Source: Roseiflexus castenholzii DSM 13941
Lineage (GTDB): Bacteria; Chloroflexota; Chloroflexia; Chloroflexales; Roseiflexaceae
Direction of reading: 5' to 3'
Length of the DNA stretch: 64,000 nucleotides
Assembly: GCF_000017805.1 (NCBI RefSeq)
Contig: NC_009767.1
Location: forward strand, 992,001-1,056,000
A model generated the notes under the pieces. It did not search any database and had not been told where the DNA came from. It worked only from the letters and a program-made list of their open reading frames with translations. The translations under genes and the position numbers were made by a program. Below, piece by piece: positions 42,535 to 50,510 of this stretch. The first letter of the stretch is position 1. Each line of letters starts with the position of its first letter.

Positions 42535-43580
42535 TGACTCTCTACCCGGTCAGGTCTGGCGGACGGATCGCGCAGAATCCAGTGCCAGAGATAGAGATAG
42601 GCGCGCGCGTGCCCTTTCAGCCCGAACAACCCTTCAGCCAGCACGAAAGCAATGCCGCGCATCAACCAGCCAAACGAGGTCGCTGCGCGCAGCACACGCG
42701 CCCCTTCATCGGTGAGTCCGTGGTACCTGCGAAAGTAGCGCAGCGCGCTGAAGTATTCGCTCTTCTTTGCCCAGACTTTGACATTTCTGATCGATTGATC
42801 GCCGAGATGGGTAATGGTCGCTTCCGCGACATACCCTACCTGCCAGCCATGGCATGCCATACGGTGACACCATTCGATATCTTCGTAGTAGAAATCGACC
42901 GCTTCATCGAACAATCCTGCCTGTTCAAACGCCGTGCGTCGCACCAGCATGCACGCGCCGCTGATGCAAGGGACAGAACCGCTCCGCCGACGCGCCACGC
43001 TTATCTGCTGGGAGAGCAGCCATAACCGTCCGATAGGGAAGCCAGGATCGGCAATTGATTGCGTCAGGAGGTATTCCAGAGGCGTCAGCACCGGGCGTGC
43101 GCATACCGCCTGCACCCAGCCATCGCGCCCAATCAGGCGCGGACCAACCATCCCATACGCAGGAGTGTCAAGGATGGCGTTCAACAGCGTCGTCAGGGCG
43201 CCAGGATGAACGAGGGTGTCGTTATTGAGCGCCAGAACAAATACACCGTTCGCGTGTCGAATCCCAAGATTGTAGTTTTTTGAAAATCCCTGGCGCGCCG
43301 GTGACTCAAGAATGCGGACTGCGGGAAAACGCTCGCGCACCAGCGTCACGCATCCATCGCGTGACCGATTGTCTACCAGAATGATCTCGTGCTCCGGCAG
43401 CGCGCCAGCGCGCGGCGCCAGCGCCGCAAGGTCCGGCGGATGCGCACAGAGCGACTCCATGCAGCGCAGTGTGTCGGCGCAACCGTCACTGTTGACAATG
43501 ACGGTTGACAGGAGTGGTCGCAGTCCGTCATCGTCTTTTGTCAGTTCGGTCCCTTGCACTGCGAAGTGTCCGATGGTCAT
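42531..43580 (-). CDS. Family 2 glycosyltransferase (rhamnosyltransferase-like)
   Basis: A 349-residue GT2. PLLSTVIVNSDGCADTLRCM, then IILVDNRSRDGCVTLV, ALNNDTLVHPGALTTLL (the D-x-D equivalent), CISGACMLVRRTAFEQAGLF and DEAVDFYYEDIEWCHRMACH are the classic WbbL/rhamnosyltransferase-type landmarks. The last 80 residues include two weak hydrophobic stretches. I chose ATG 43580 with AAGGTGG upstream, which removes an implausible N-terminal extension read through the preceding gene. The start lies inside the end of the GT2 at 43528 (53-base overlap). Confidence 0.85.
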   Translation of the reverse strand: MTIGHFAVQGTELTKDDDGLRPLLSTVIVNSDGCADTLRCMESLCAHPPDLAALAPRAGALPEHEIILVDNRSRDGCVTLVRERFPAVRILESPARQGFSKNYNLGIRHANGVFVLALNNDTLVHPGALTTLLNAILDTPAYGMVGPRLIGRDGWVQAVCARPVLTPLEYLLTQSIADPGFPIGRLWLLSQQISVARRRSGSVPCISGACMLVRRTAFEQAGLFDEAVDFYYEDIEWCHRMACHGWQVGYVAEATITHLGDQSIRNVKVWAKKSEYFSALRYFRRYHGLTDEGARVLRAATSFGWLMRGIAFVLAEGLFGLKGHARAYLYLWHWILRDPSARPDRVESQ

Positions 43581-44658
43581 ACCACCTTCTCGACGGATAC
43601 AATACCCCGCGCACTCCACGCCAGTACAGCGCCAGCATACGATCAAGCGCCCCTTTTGCCAATCGCATCGTTGGCGAATTGAGCAGGGCGGGCGAGATGG
43701 TCAGGGCGTCGGCGCTCAACAGGCGACCATCATCAACTCGACGTGATCGCTGGACGATTGTGCGCTTAAGCGCGGTTTCTTTGCGATAACGCCACAGCCA
43801 GCGCGCGGCGTCGCCATACGCGCCGTGCAGCCCCAGGCGCCATAAGGCGAAGAGCGTCAGCAATTCTACCAGGAGCAGCGCCGGCAGGATGGCGACAATC
43901 GTGCGCATCTGGTAATTTTTGAACACCGACAGCAGCCGATTCCGCGTGTGCAGGAAGGGGCGTTTGCGTGGATAGGCGCCGCTGCCGCGCACGGAAAACT
44001 CCGCCGATCCCTCGCCATGATAAACGACCGATCCAGGATGATACCAGCATGTCCAGCCGCGCATACGTGCCCGATAGCAGTAGTCGAATTCCTCGTGATA
44101 GACAAAAAAATCCGGGTCGCACCCGCCGATTGCCAGAAACTTCTCGCGATCAAACAACGCTGAGGTCGAGTCAATTGCGCCGACCTCGTGCGGCGTCGTG
44201 TCATCCGTCGAGATCACCGGTTCCCACATCTCGTAGACGCAGAGGTGCCCGCAGAAATGGAGACTTCCGCCTGCTGATTGCACCTGCATACGGTCCATCG
44301 TCAGAACACGAGATGCAACCGCAAATATAGTCTCTGGATTGCGCTGATAGTATGCCACCAACGGACCGAGCCAGTTGGCGTCAACCACCACATCGGGTCC
44401 GGTGGCGCACACCAGATTCGTCTGTGCGCACCGGATCGCCTGGTTGAGTGCGGCGGAGTACCCGATGTTGCGCTGATTTGCCAAGACCGTAACATCAGGA
44501 TATGAGCGCAAAAGAGCAAGCGATTCATCAGTTGAATCGTTGTCAACGACGATCATGTTGCTGATCGGGTAACTGCTGCGACGCAGCGAGTCGAGGTACG
44601 CCGGGAGGTAGTGGCTGTGGTTATAGTTCACGGTCACAACGGTAACTGGGCGGTTCAT
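43528..44658 (-). CDS. Family 2 glycosyltransferase
   Basis: A 376-residue GT2. MNRPVTVVTVNYNHSHYLPA, IVVDNDSTDESLALL, NIGYSAALNQAIRCA, CATGPDVVVDANWLGPLV, SALFDREKFLAIGGCDPDFF and VYHEEFDYCYRARMRGWTCW are the expected GT-A landmarks. One hydrophobic segment (TIVAILPALLLVELLTLFAL) near residue 260 suggests peripheral membrane attachment. The ATG at 44658 overlaps the asparagine-synthase-like stop by four bases (ATGA); the longer frame upstream runs inside that gene and is rejected. Probable partner of the GT2 downstream. Confidence 0.87.
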   Translation of the reverse strand: MNRPVTVVTVNYNHSHYLPAYLDSLRRSSYPISNMIVVDNDSTDESLALLRSYPDVTVLANQRNIGYSAALNQAIRCAQTNLVCATGPDVVVDANWLGPLVAYYQRNPETIFAVASRVLTMDRMQVQSAGGSLHFCGHLCVYEMWEPVISTDDTTPHEVGAIDSTSALFDREKFLAIGGCDPDFFVYHEEFDYCYRARMRGWTCWYHPGSVVYHGEGSAEFSVRGSGAYPRKRPFLHTRNRLLSVFKNYQMRTIVAILPALLLVELLTLFALWRLGLHGAYGDAARWLWRYRKETALKRTIVQRSRRVDDGRLLSADALTISPALLNSPTMRLAKGALDRMLALYWRGVRGVLYPSRRWYDHRTLRSARDRTDKRR

Positions 44659-46574
44659 GCCTTGTTCCACACTTCCTGTATGACATACCGCTCCACCCAC
44701 ACCCCGAACAGCAGCAGCGCCCACAGGCGCTTGCCGTGGTTGATCCGCCCGCTGTCGTGTTCCGCCAGCAACTGCGCAAGCGCGGCAGGGCGGAACCATT
44801 CGCGCAGCGCCGGGTTGCCCAGCAAGCGCTCGCGCGCCCATGCGCGCAGTTCGCCGCGCAGCCATTGCCCCACCGGTACGCTGAACCCTTGTTTGCCGCG
44901 CGCAGCCACCTCCGGCGGGAGTTTGTCGCCGAATGCGGCTTTGAGCAGCCATTTCGTCTGTGTGCCGCGCACCTTGAAGCGTTCTGGCAGCCGTGCCGTC
45001 CATGCGACCCACCAGTCGTCGAGGAGTGGCGCGCGCACTTCAACCGCGTGCGCCATGCTCATCCGGTCGGTCTTCGGCAACAGGTCGCCCGCCAGGTATG
45101 TCACGTGATCGGCATGGAGCGTCCGGTCCAGGTGACTCGCGGCGCGCGCGTTGTCATAGGCGGCGGCGATCAGGTCCGCCGTATCGACATTCGCAAACGC
45201 ATCGCGCCAGCGGTCGGTGTAAAGCGCCAGTTTGTCATCGTGGCTGAAGTACGATCCCCAGCGCACCAGCGAGGCTTTGGGGGTCGTCGCCGACCATTGC
45301 GCCAGTCGCTTCAATCCGGTGATCGGGCTGCGATCCTCGGGGATCCATGTCGGGTCGGGGAGCCATCCCACGGCTGCCGGCACAGCCCGCCGCGTGATCC
45401 ACGCCGGCAATGCGGCATACGGGCGCAGCAAACCGTCAAGCGCGTACCGCCGATACCCCGCAAGCGTCTCGTCGCCGCCGTCGCCGCACAGCGCCACTGT
45501 GACGTGCCTGCGCGTCTGGCGCGACAACTCGAACAGCGGCAGCGCCGCCGGGTCTGCCAGCGGTTCGTCACACGCCTCGACCACCGCTTCAATCGTGGCT
45601 GTCAGGTCGGCAGGGCGGAAGATGAACTCGTGATGGTCGGTGGCGTACCGTTCGGCAACGGCGCGCGCATAGCGCGTTTCGGAGAAGAGCGGCTCATCGA
45701 AGCCGATCGAGAAGGTCTTGACCGGTGCGCTCATCTGTTCCGCCATCAACGCAACGATAATCGACGAATCGATGCCGCCGCTCAGGAAAGCGCCGAGCGG
45801 CACTTCGGCGATCAGACGGCGCGCAACCGCTTCACGTAACAGAACCCGCGCCTGTTCAATCGCTTCGGTGTCGCTCAGGTTCAGTTTCGGCTCAAAGGCG
45901 ATCTGCCGCCAGCGCTCGATCTTCGGCGCTGCGCCAGCCTCAAAGACCAGTTTGTGCGCGGCCGGCAGTTGAAAAACGCCCTGAAACATCGTCAGCGGGT
46001 CCGGCGTGTACTGGAGCGTCAGGTAATGGTGGAGCGCCAGCGGCTCGACCTGCCGCGCAACCCACGGCGCCGCCAGGATGCATTTGGCTTCCGACCCCCA
46101 GAGCAACCCGTGAACGGAGCTGTGCCACCAGAAGAGCGGCTTCTTCCCCATTCCGTCGCGCGCCAGCAACAACCGCCGCTTCCGCCGGTCCCACAGGGCA
46201 AAGGCGAACATGCCGTTGAAACGCAGCAGCGCATCGTCGCCCCATTGCTCGTAGGCGTGAACGATCACCTCGGTATCGCTAGAGGTAGCGAAGCGGTGCC
46301 CATACTGCTCCAGTTCGCGGCGCAATTCCTGGAAGTTGAAGATTTCGCCGTTGAACGTGACCAGCGTCTGCCCGTCTTCACCGGCAATCGGTTGGTGTCC
46401 GCCGCGCACGTCGATGATTGCCAGGCGTCGCATCGCCATACCCAGTCCACTTTCGACATGAAACCCGTCACTGTCGGGTCCGCGGTGGATGATGCGTGCG
46501 TTCATGCGCCGGAGCAGCGCCGCATCGACGGGTTGTTGAAGATCAGGGGTTGCGATGCCGCAAATGCCGCACAT
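44655..46574 (-). CDS. asnB: Asparagine synthase-like glutamine amidotransferase
   Basis: A 639-residue AsnB-type enzyme with catalytic Cys2 (MCGICGIATP), RIIHRGPDSDGFHVE, MAMRRLAIIDVRGGHQPI and FNGEIFNFQELRRELEQYG in the glutaminase domain, and the synthetase loop LGAFLSGGIDSSIIVALM near residue 255, followed by SIGFDEPLFSETRYARAVAE. It is intact and full length, and differs from the copy at 6910-8901. Its four-base overlap with a GT2 puts it in the glycan operon, so amidation of a sugar carboxylate (as suggested for WbpS) is as likely as asparagine synthesis. Confidence 0.88.
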   Translation of the reverse strand: MCGICGIATPDLQQPVDAALLRRMNARIIHRGPDSDGFHVESGLGMAMRRLAIIDVRGGHQPIAGEDGQTLVTFNGEIFNFQELRRELEQYGHRFATSSDTEVIVHAYEQWGDDALLRFNGMFAFALWDRRKRRLLLARDGMGKKPLFWWHSSVHGLLWGSEAKCILAAPWVARQVEPLALHHYLTLQYTPDPLTMFQGVFQLPAAHKLVFEAGAAPKIERWRQIAFEPKLNLSDTEAIEQARVLLREAVARRLIAEVPLGAFLSGGIDSSIIVALMAEQMSAPVKTFSIGFDEPLFSETRYARAVAERYATDHHEFIFRPADLTATIEAVVEACDEPLADPAALPLFELSRQTRRHVTVALCGDGGDETLAGYRRYALDGLLRPYAALPAWITRRAVPAAVGWLPDPTWIPEDRSPITGLKRLAQWSATTPKASLVRWGSYFSHDDKLALYTDRWRDAFANVDTADLIAAAYDNARAASHLDRTLHADHVTYLAGDLLPKTDRMSMAHAVEVRAPLLDDWWVAWTARLPERFKVRGTQTKWLLKAAFGDKLPPEVAARGKQGFSVPVGQWLRGELRAWARERLLGNPALREWFRPAALAQLLAEHDSGRINHGKRLWALLLFGVWVERYVIQEVWNKA

Positions 46575-46577
46575 GTG

Positions 46578-47630
46578 CTACTCTTTCGTCCTGTCGAATG
46601 CAAAACGGTCGTGTTTGTTCAGCAATATCATGAAAATGGCGTGAAAGCGCTTATGAACGGCGGGTTCTTGCCAGAGTACGATGAAAAATGCAGGTAGATA
46701 AGTTGTCGTTAGTAAATAGACTTCATTGACCCATAATGTTTCGAAATTCATTAAGATATAGAGGAACCCTATCCATGATGAAACTGTCAAGATCAGCATT
46801 TGCTGGCGCGTTTTTGGAATTACCCAAAGGAGTAATTGATCGTAGAAGAAAAGATGTTGAGGTGTCATACTCATTAAGAAAAAGAAACGGGTTTTGTAAT
46901 TGCGATAGAAAAAGATGCTAACCAGAAAAATGGGTCCGAACCATGAAAGAATCGGAATAAATCCGCCGTAGTGCCTGGATTGATCGATCCATCGCCAGAA
47001 CCAGTCAGGAATCAAAATAAATGGGATTATTCCTATCAAAGTTGTCATTATTAGTCGTATCGGCGTCCATTTAATAGAAAGTGCGACTGGAAATGCTATC
47101 GTGGGTTTAGCTAGCAAAACCGGTGCAAAAACCGGTAGGAATAGTGCAAGCATGAAGAAAGGTGACCATTGAATGCTTTTGAGCGCCATAAAGTACGCTG
47201 GTGATACAAAGACGATTAGTCGCCAGTACTGGTTGTCGCGGATCAGGATATACGCTAAGCAGGCGCTACCTATCCCAAAAAGCAACACTAATCCCCATAT
47301 ACCTGGAAAAAACGCCCAGGGAAAAATGACAATCGCGGCTGTGAGTGGATACGGCACAAGCATCATTGATGGTTCGTGGCGATACGGATCGCGACCTTCC
47401 CACAGATCACGTGCGGCATTGAACGCCCACCCCATATCTACCAGGATTCCATCAATGTGATTCGGATGTAGCCTGATCAGGACGATAGCCGAAAGAGCGC
47501 CTATCAGGCATGAAATCCATACACGACGATGTGAAGCCTCGCAGAAAGTTGAGCGTATCATTGCGATACTCATTGTGCTGTTCGTATCTGCGTACAGTCG
47601 GAGCAATCCTTCTTTCAGGCTGAGTATCAT
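46578..47630 (-). CDS. GT87-type membrane glycosyltransferase, AT-rich
   Basis: A membrane protein of about 350 residues with the GT87-like layout: VDMGWAFNAARDLWEGRDPY in the first loop, then LKSIQWSPFFMLALFLP and VLLAKPTIAFPVALSIKWTP, matching the Q-W-S and K-P-N-like motifs of the copies at 36330 and 51679. Unlike those it is clearly AT-rich, so it was probably acquired separately. Starts at 47630 and 47573 are both possible; neither has a strong ribosome-binding site. A longer upstream frame reads through the Uma2 repeat region and is not real. It ends three bases before the asparagine-synthase-like start. Confidence 0.75.
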   Translation of the reverse strand: MILSLKEGLLRLYADTNSTMSIAMIRSTFCEASHRRVWISCLIGALSAIVLIRLHPNHIDGILVDMGWAFNAARDLWEGRDPYRHEPSMMLVPYPLTAAIVIFPWAFFPGIWGLVLLFGIGSACLAYILIRDNQYWRLIVFVSPAYFMALKSIQWSPFFMLALFLPVFAPVLLAKPTIAFPVALSIKWTPIRLIMTTLIGIIPFILIPDWFWRWIDQSRHYGGFIPILSWFGPIFLVSIFFYRNYKTRFFFLMSMTPQHLFFYDQLLLWVIPKTRQQMLILTVSSWIGFLYILMNFETLWVNEVYLLTTTYLPAFFIVLWQEPAVHKRFHAIFMILLNKHDRFAFDRTKE

Positions 47631-47641
47631 TAGCAATAGAT

Positions 47642-48505
47642 TTATTGATGTATTTCGGGCATATCCGCATCGGGGTCGATCCCCAGGGCGCGCAACCGCG
47701 CCGCCAGCCGCTCGGCGCGCTGGCGCTCGGCTTCGGCGCGCTGGCGCTCGGCTTCGGCACGCTGTTGTTCGGCTTCGGCGCGCTGGCGCTCCACTTCGGC
47801 ACGCTGTTGTTCGGCTTCGGCGCGCTGGCGCTCGGCTTCGGCGCGCTGGCGCTCTTGCGCCGCCAGTTCCGCCCCGGTGGGGATCAGGTGGCCGTCCCGG
47901 TCGCACCAGCGCAGCCAGACCGCCTGCACCCCTTCGTACTCCCCGTCCCACAGGCGCGCCCCCAGCCCGACGTCGCGCAGGATGGGGCTGTCGCACGGCG
48001 TGTAGGTCCGCCCGCGCAACTCGTAGCAGCGCAGGAGTTCCGTTCCCAGGAGGCGCTGCGGGTCGAAGACGAGGCAGTAGCCGACGCCGAGTTGGGCGTA
48101 CCGCGTCCGTTTGCGGTCGAGTTCGCCGCCTTCGCGGTTGGAGACGATCTCCACCACCACGTCGGGCGGCTTGGCGAAGCGCCAGATGAAATACGAGCGG
48201 TTGGGCTTGGGCCAGAGGTCGTCGGCGAGGCGCACGTCCAGGCTGAGCAGGGCGTCGGGGACGATGGCCGGCTCGCCTTCGCCGAAGAAGATGCCGACAT
48301 TGGCGGCGGCGAGGAGGGGGCGTCCGAGGCGCGCGGCGACGTCGGCGCTGTAGAGCGGCTCGGTCAGCAGGCGCTGTTGCTTTTCGGAGAAGAAGTTGTC
48401 CACCGGCGCGTCGTCCTCGGTGATGAACCGGTCATAATCCGGCAGATACTCCGGCGGCGGCGGTTGGGCGGGGTCCACCTCCGGCATAGTCACAGGCGTC
48501 GTCAT
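47642..48505 (-). CDS. Uma2-family protein with seven coiled-coil heptads
   Basis: A 287-residue Uma2 (DUF820) protein. Residues 1-195 hold the PD-(D/E)XK-like core: PDALLSLDVRLADDLWPKPN, DVVVEIVSNREGGELDRKR and GVGYCLVFDPQRLLGTELLR, in which E-I and the D-x-K-like stretch may be active. Residues about 215-270 are seven near-perfect E-R-Q-R-A-E-A heptads, a coiled coil coded by a 21-bp tandem repeat, then LAARLRALGIDPDADMPEIH. The function of Uma2 proteins is unknown. ATG 48505 has AGGAGGAG in front. The core is nearly identical at DNA level to the next two genes. Confidence 0.85.
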   Translation of the reverse strand: MTTPVTMPEVDPAQPPPPEYLPDYDRFITEDDAPVDNFFSEKQQRLLTEPLYSADVAARLGRPLLAAANVGIFFGEGEPAIVPDALLSLDVRLADDLWPKPNRSYFIWRFAKPPDVVVEIVSNREGGELDRKRTRYAQLGVGYCLVFDPQRLLGTELLRCYELRGRTYTPCDSPILRDVGLGARLWDGEYEGVQAVWLRWCDRDGHLIPTGAELAAQERQRAEAERQRAEAEQQRAEVERQRAEAEQQRAEAERQRAEAERQRAERLAARLRALGIDPDADMPEIHQ

Positions 48506-48745
48506 CGTGTCTCCTCCTGGCGCACACCCTCTCGTGGCGCTTCTGGGCAACCGGTCGCGCGGGCGTGGTCGTCATCGTTCCGCTCCTTGCCCGCCCTTAT
48601 GCGGTTGCGTTCCTTTTTCCCGACGGACGCGCGTGGTCGTCATCGTTCCGCTCCTTGCCCGCCCCCTTTCCTCCTTCGCGCGCCGGTGCGTCGCGCCGAC
48701 GGGATGCGGCGTGCGAGGGGGGCGATGCCGCAAATGCCGCACATC
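48506..48745. other. Spacer with an asnB 5' remnant and direct repeats
   Basis: Immediately after the stop of the second Uma2 gene the minus strand reads ATGTGCGGCATTTGCGGCAT (MCGICGIA, 48744-48721), the same first codons as the asparagine-synthase-like gene at 46574, then leaves the family. Further on, TGGTCGTCATCGTTCCGCTC (to GCCCGCC) is found twice, near 48568 and 48634. No intact gene is present. Confidence 0.65.
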
Positions 48746-49531
48746 TCACGCTTCCGCATCGGGGTCGATCCCCAGCGCGCGCAACCGCGCTGCCAGTCGC
48801 TCGGCGCGCTGGCGCTCGGCTTCGGCGCGCTGTTGCTCCGCCTCTGCCCGCGCATGTTCCACTTCGGCGCGCTGGCGCTCTTGCGCCGCCAGTTCCGCCC
48901 CGGTGGGAATCAGGTTGCCGTCCCGGTCGCACCAGCGCAGCCAGACCGCCTGCACCCCTTCGTACTCCCCGTCCCACAGGCGCGCCCCCAGCCCGACGTC
49001 GGGCAGGATGGGGCTGTCGCACGGCGTGTAGGTTCGCCCGCGCAACTCGTAGCAGCGCAGCAGTTCCGTTCCCAGGAGGCGCTGCGGGTCGAAGACGAGG
49101 CAGTAGCCGACGCCGAGTTGGGCGTACCGCGTCCGTTTGCGGTCGAGTTCGCCGCCCTCGCGGTTGGAGACGATCTCCACCACCACGTCGGGCGGCTTGG
49201 CGAAGCGCCAGATGAAATACGAGCGGTTGGGCTTGGGCCAGAGGTCGTCGGCGAGGCGCACGTCCAGGCTGAGCAGGGCGTCGGGGACGATGGCCGGCTC
49301 GCCTTCGCCGAAGAAGATGCCGACATTGGCGGCGGCGAGGAGGGGGCGTCCGAGGCGCGCGGCGACGTCGGCGCTGTAGAGCGGCTCGGTCAGCAGGCGC
49401 TGTTGCTTTTCGGAGAAGAAGTTGTCCACCGGCGCGTCGTCCTCGGTGATGAACCGGTCATAATCCGGCAGATACTCCGGCGGCGGCGGTTGGGCGGGGT
49501 CCACCTCCGGCATAGTCACAGGCGTCGTCAT
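48746..49531 (-). CDS. Uma2-family protein with four coiled-coil heptads
   Basis: A 261-residue copy of the Uma2 gene at 47642, with the same start context (AGGAGGAGACACG before ATG) and a core that differs at only a few bases (for example LPDVGLG for LRDVGLG). The coiled-coil tail has four heptads, one altered to E-H-A-R-A-E-A, then LAARLRALGIDPDAEA. The last codons differ from the first copy, and the DNA past the stop is an asnB remnant. Expression and function are unknown; conservation of the frame suggests it is still selected or very recent. Confidence 0.83.
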   Translation of the reverse strand: MTTPVTMPEVDPAQPPPPEYLPDYDRFITEDDAPVDNFFSEKQQRLLTEPLYSADVAARLGRPLLAAANVGIFFGEGEPAIVPDALLSLDVRLADDLWPKPNRSYFIWRFAKPPDVVVEIVSNREGGELDRKRTRYAQLGVGYCLVFDPQRLLGTELLRCYELRGRTYTPCDSPILPDVGLGARLWDGEYEGVQAVWLRWCDRDGNLIPTGAELAAQERQRAEVEHARAEAEQQRAEAERQRAERLAARLRALGIDPDAEA

Positions 49532-49552
49532 CGTGTCTCCTCCTGGCGCTGC

Positions 49553-49706
49553 GCGCGTGGGAATATTGTAGCACGTTCGCCGCGCTGACGGCACGTTGGC
49601 GTGCTGTTTTGGACGCCAGTTGTTCAAACATGGGCAGGTACTGCTGCGCCACTGCTTCCCACGACATCCGTTCCGCCCGCTGCCGCGACGCGGCGCCCAT
49701 CTGCCG
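49553..49706 (-). pseudogene. Duplicated 3' end of a GT4 gene
   Basis: This 154-base stretch is almost identical to 50507-50660, the last 50 codons of the intact GT4 (RMSWEAVAQQYLPMFEQLAS and on to VLQ). One change (TAC and CAC for TGT and TAA) removes the original stop. It is separated from the real GT4 gene by one Uma2 gene, which shows that GT4 tail plus Uma2 was duplicated in tandem with an offset of 954 bases. Confidence 0.88.
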
Positions 49707-49720
49707 AAGACGTGCGCTGC

Positions 49721-50485
49721 TCACGCTTCCGCATCGGGGTCGATCCCCAGGGCGCGCAACCGCGCCGCCAGCCGCTCGGCGCGCTGGCGCTCGGCTTCGG
49801 CGCGCTGGCGCTCCACTTCGGCACGCTGGCGCTCCTGCGCCGCCAGTTCCGCCCCGGTGGGGATCAGGTTGCCGTCCCGGTCGCACCAGCGCAGCCAGAC
49901 CGCCTGCACTCCTTCGTACTCCCCGTCCCACAGGCGCGCCCCCAGCCCGACGTCGGGCAGGATGGGGCTGTCGCACGGCGTGTAGGTTCGTCCGCGCAAC
50001 TCGTAGCAGTGCAGCAGTTCCGTTCCCAGGAGGCGCTGCGGGTCGAAGACGAGGCAGTAGCCGACGCCGAGTTGGACATACCGCGTCCGTTTGCGGTCGA
50101 GTTCGCCGCCCTCGCGGTTGGAGACGATCTCCACCACCACGTCGGGCGGCTTGGCGAAGCGCCAGATGAAATACGAGCGGTTGGGCTTGGGCCAGAGGTC
50201 GTCGGCGAGGCGCACGTCCAGGCTGAGCAGGGCGTCGGGGACGATGGCCGGCTCGCCTTCGCCGAAGAAGATGCCGACATTGGCGGCGGCGAGGAGGGGG
50301 CGTCCGAGGCGCGCGGCGACGTCGGCGCTGTAGAGCGGCTCGGTCAGCAGGCGCTGTTGCTTTTCGGAGAAGAAGTTGTCCACCGGCGCGTCGTCCTCGG
50401 TGATGAACCGGTCATAATCCGGCAGATACTCCGGCGGCGGCGGTTGGGCGGGGTCCACCTCCGGCATAGTCACAGGCGTCGTCAT
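49721..50485 (-). CDS. Uma2-family protein with three coiled-coil heptads
   Basis: The third copy, 254 residues, starting at ATG 50485 after AGGAGGAG. Core motifs are as in the other two (PDALLSLDVRLADDLWPKPN; DVVVEIVSNREGGELDRKR), with small changes such as YVQLGVG for YAQLGVG and LLHCYEL for LLRCYEL. The tail has only three heptads before LAARLRALGIDPDAEA. It lies 25 bases after the GT4 stop. This is probably the parent or sister of the second copy. Confidence 0.84.
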   Translation of the reverse strand: MTTPVTMPEVDPAQPPPPEYLPDYDRFITEDDAPVDNFFSEKQQRLLTEPLYSADVAARLGRPLLAAANVGIFFGEGEPAIVPDALLSLDVRLADDLWPKPNRSYFIWRFAKPPDVVVEIVSNREGGELDRKRTRYVQLGVGYCLVFDPQRLLGTELLHCYELRGRTYTPCDSPILPDVGLGARLWDGEYEGVQAVWLRWCDRDGNLIPTGAELAAQERQRAEVERQRAEAERQRAERLAARLRALGIDPDAEA

Positions 50486-50510
50486 CGTGTCTCCTCCTGG
50501 CGCTGCGCGC

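Noticed and set aside
47642..47996. N-terminal extension of the GT87-like gene at 46578 into the Uma2 gene
   Set aside because: The added residues are A/R-rich repeat translation in the wrong frame of the Uma2 coiled coil; the membrane protein begins after 47630.
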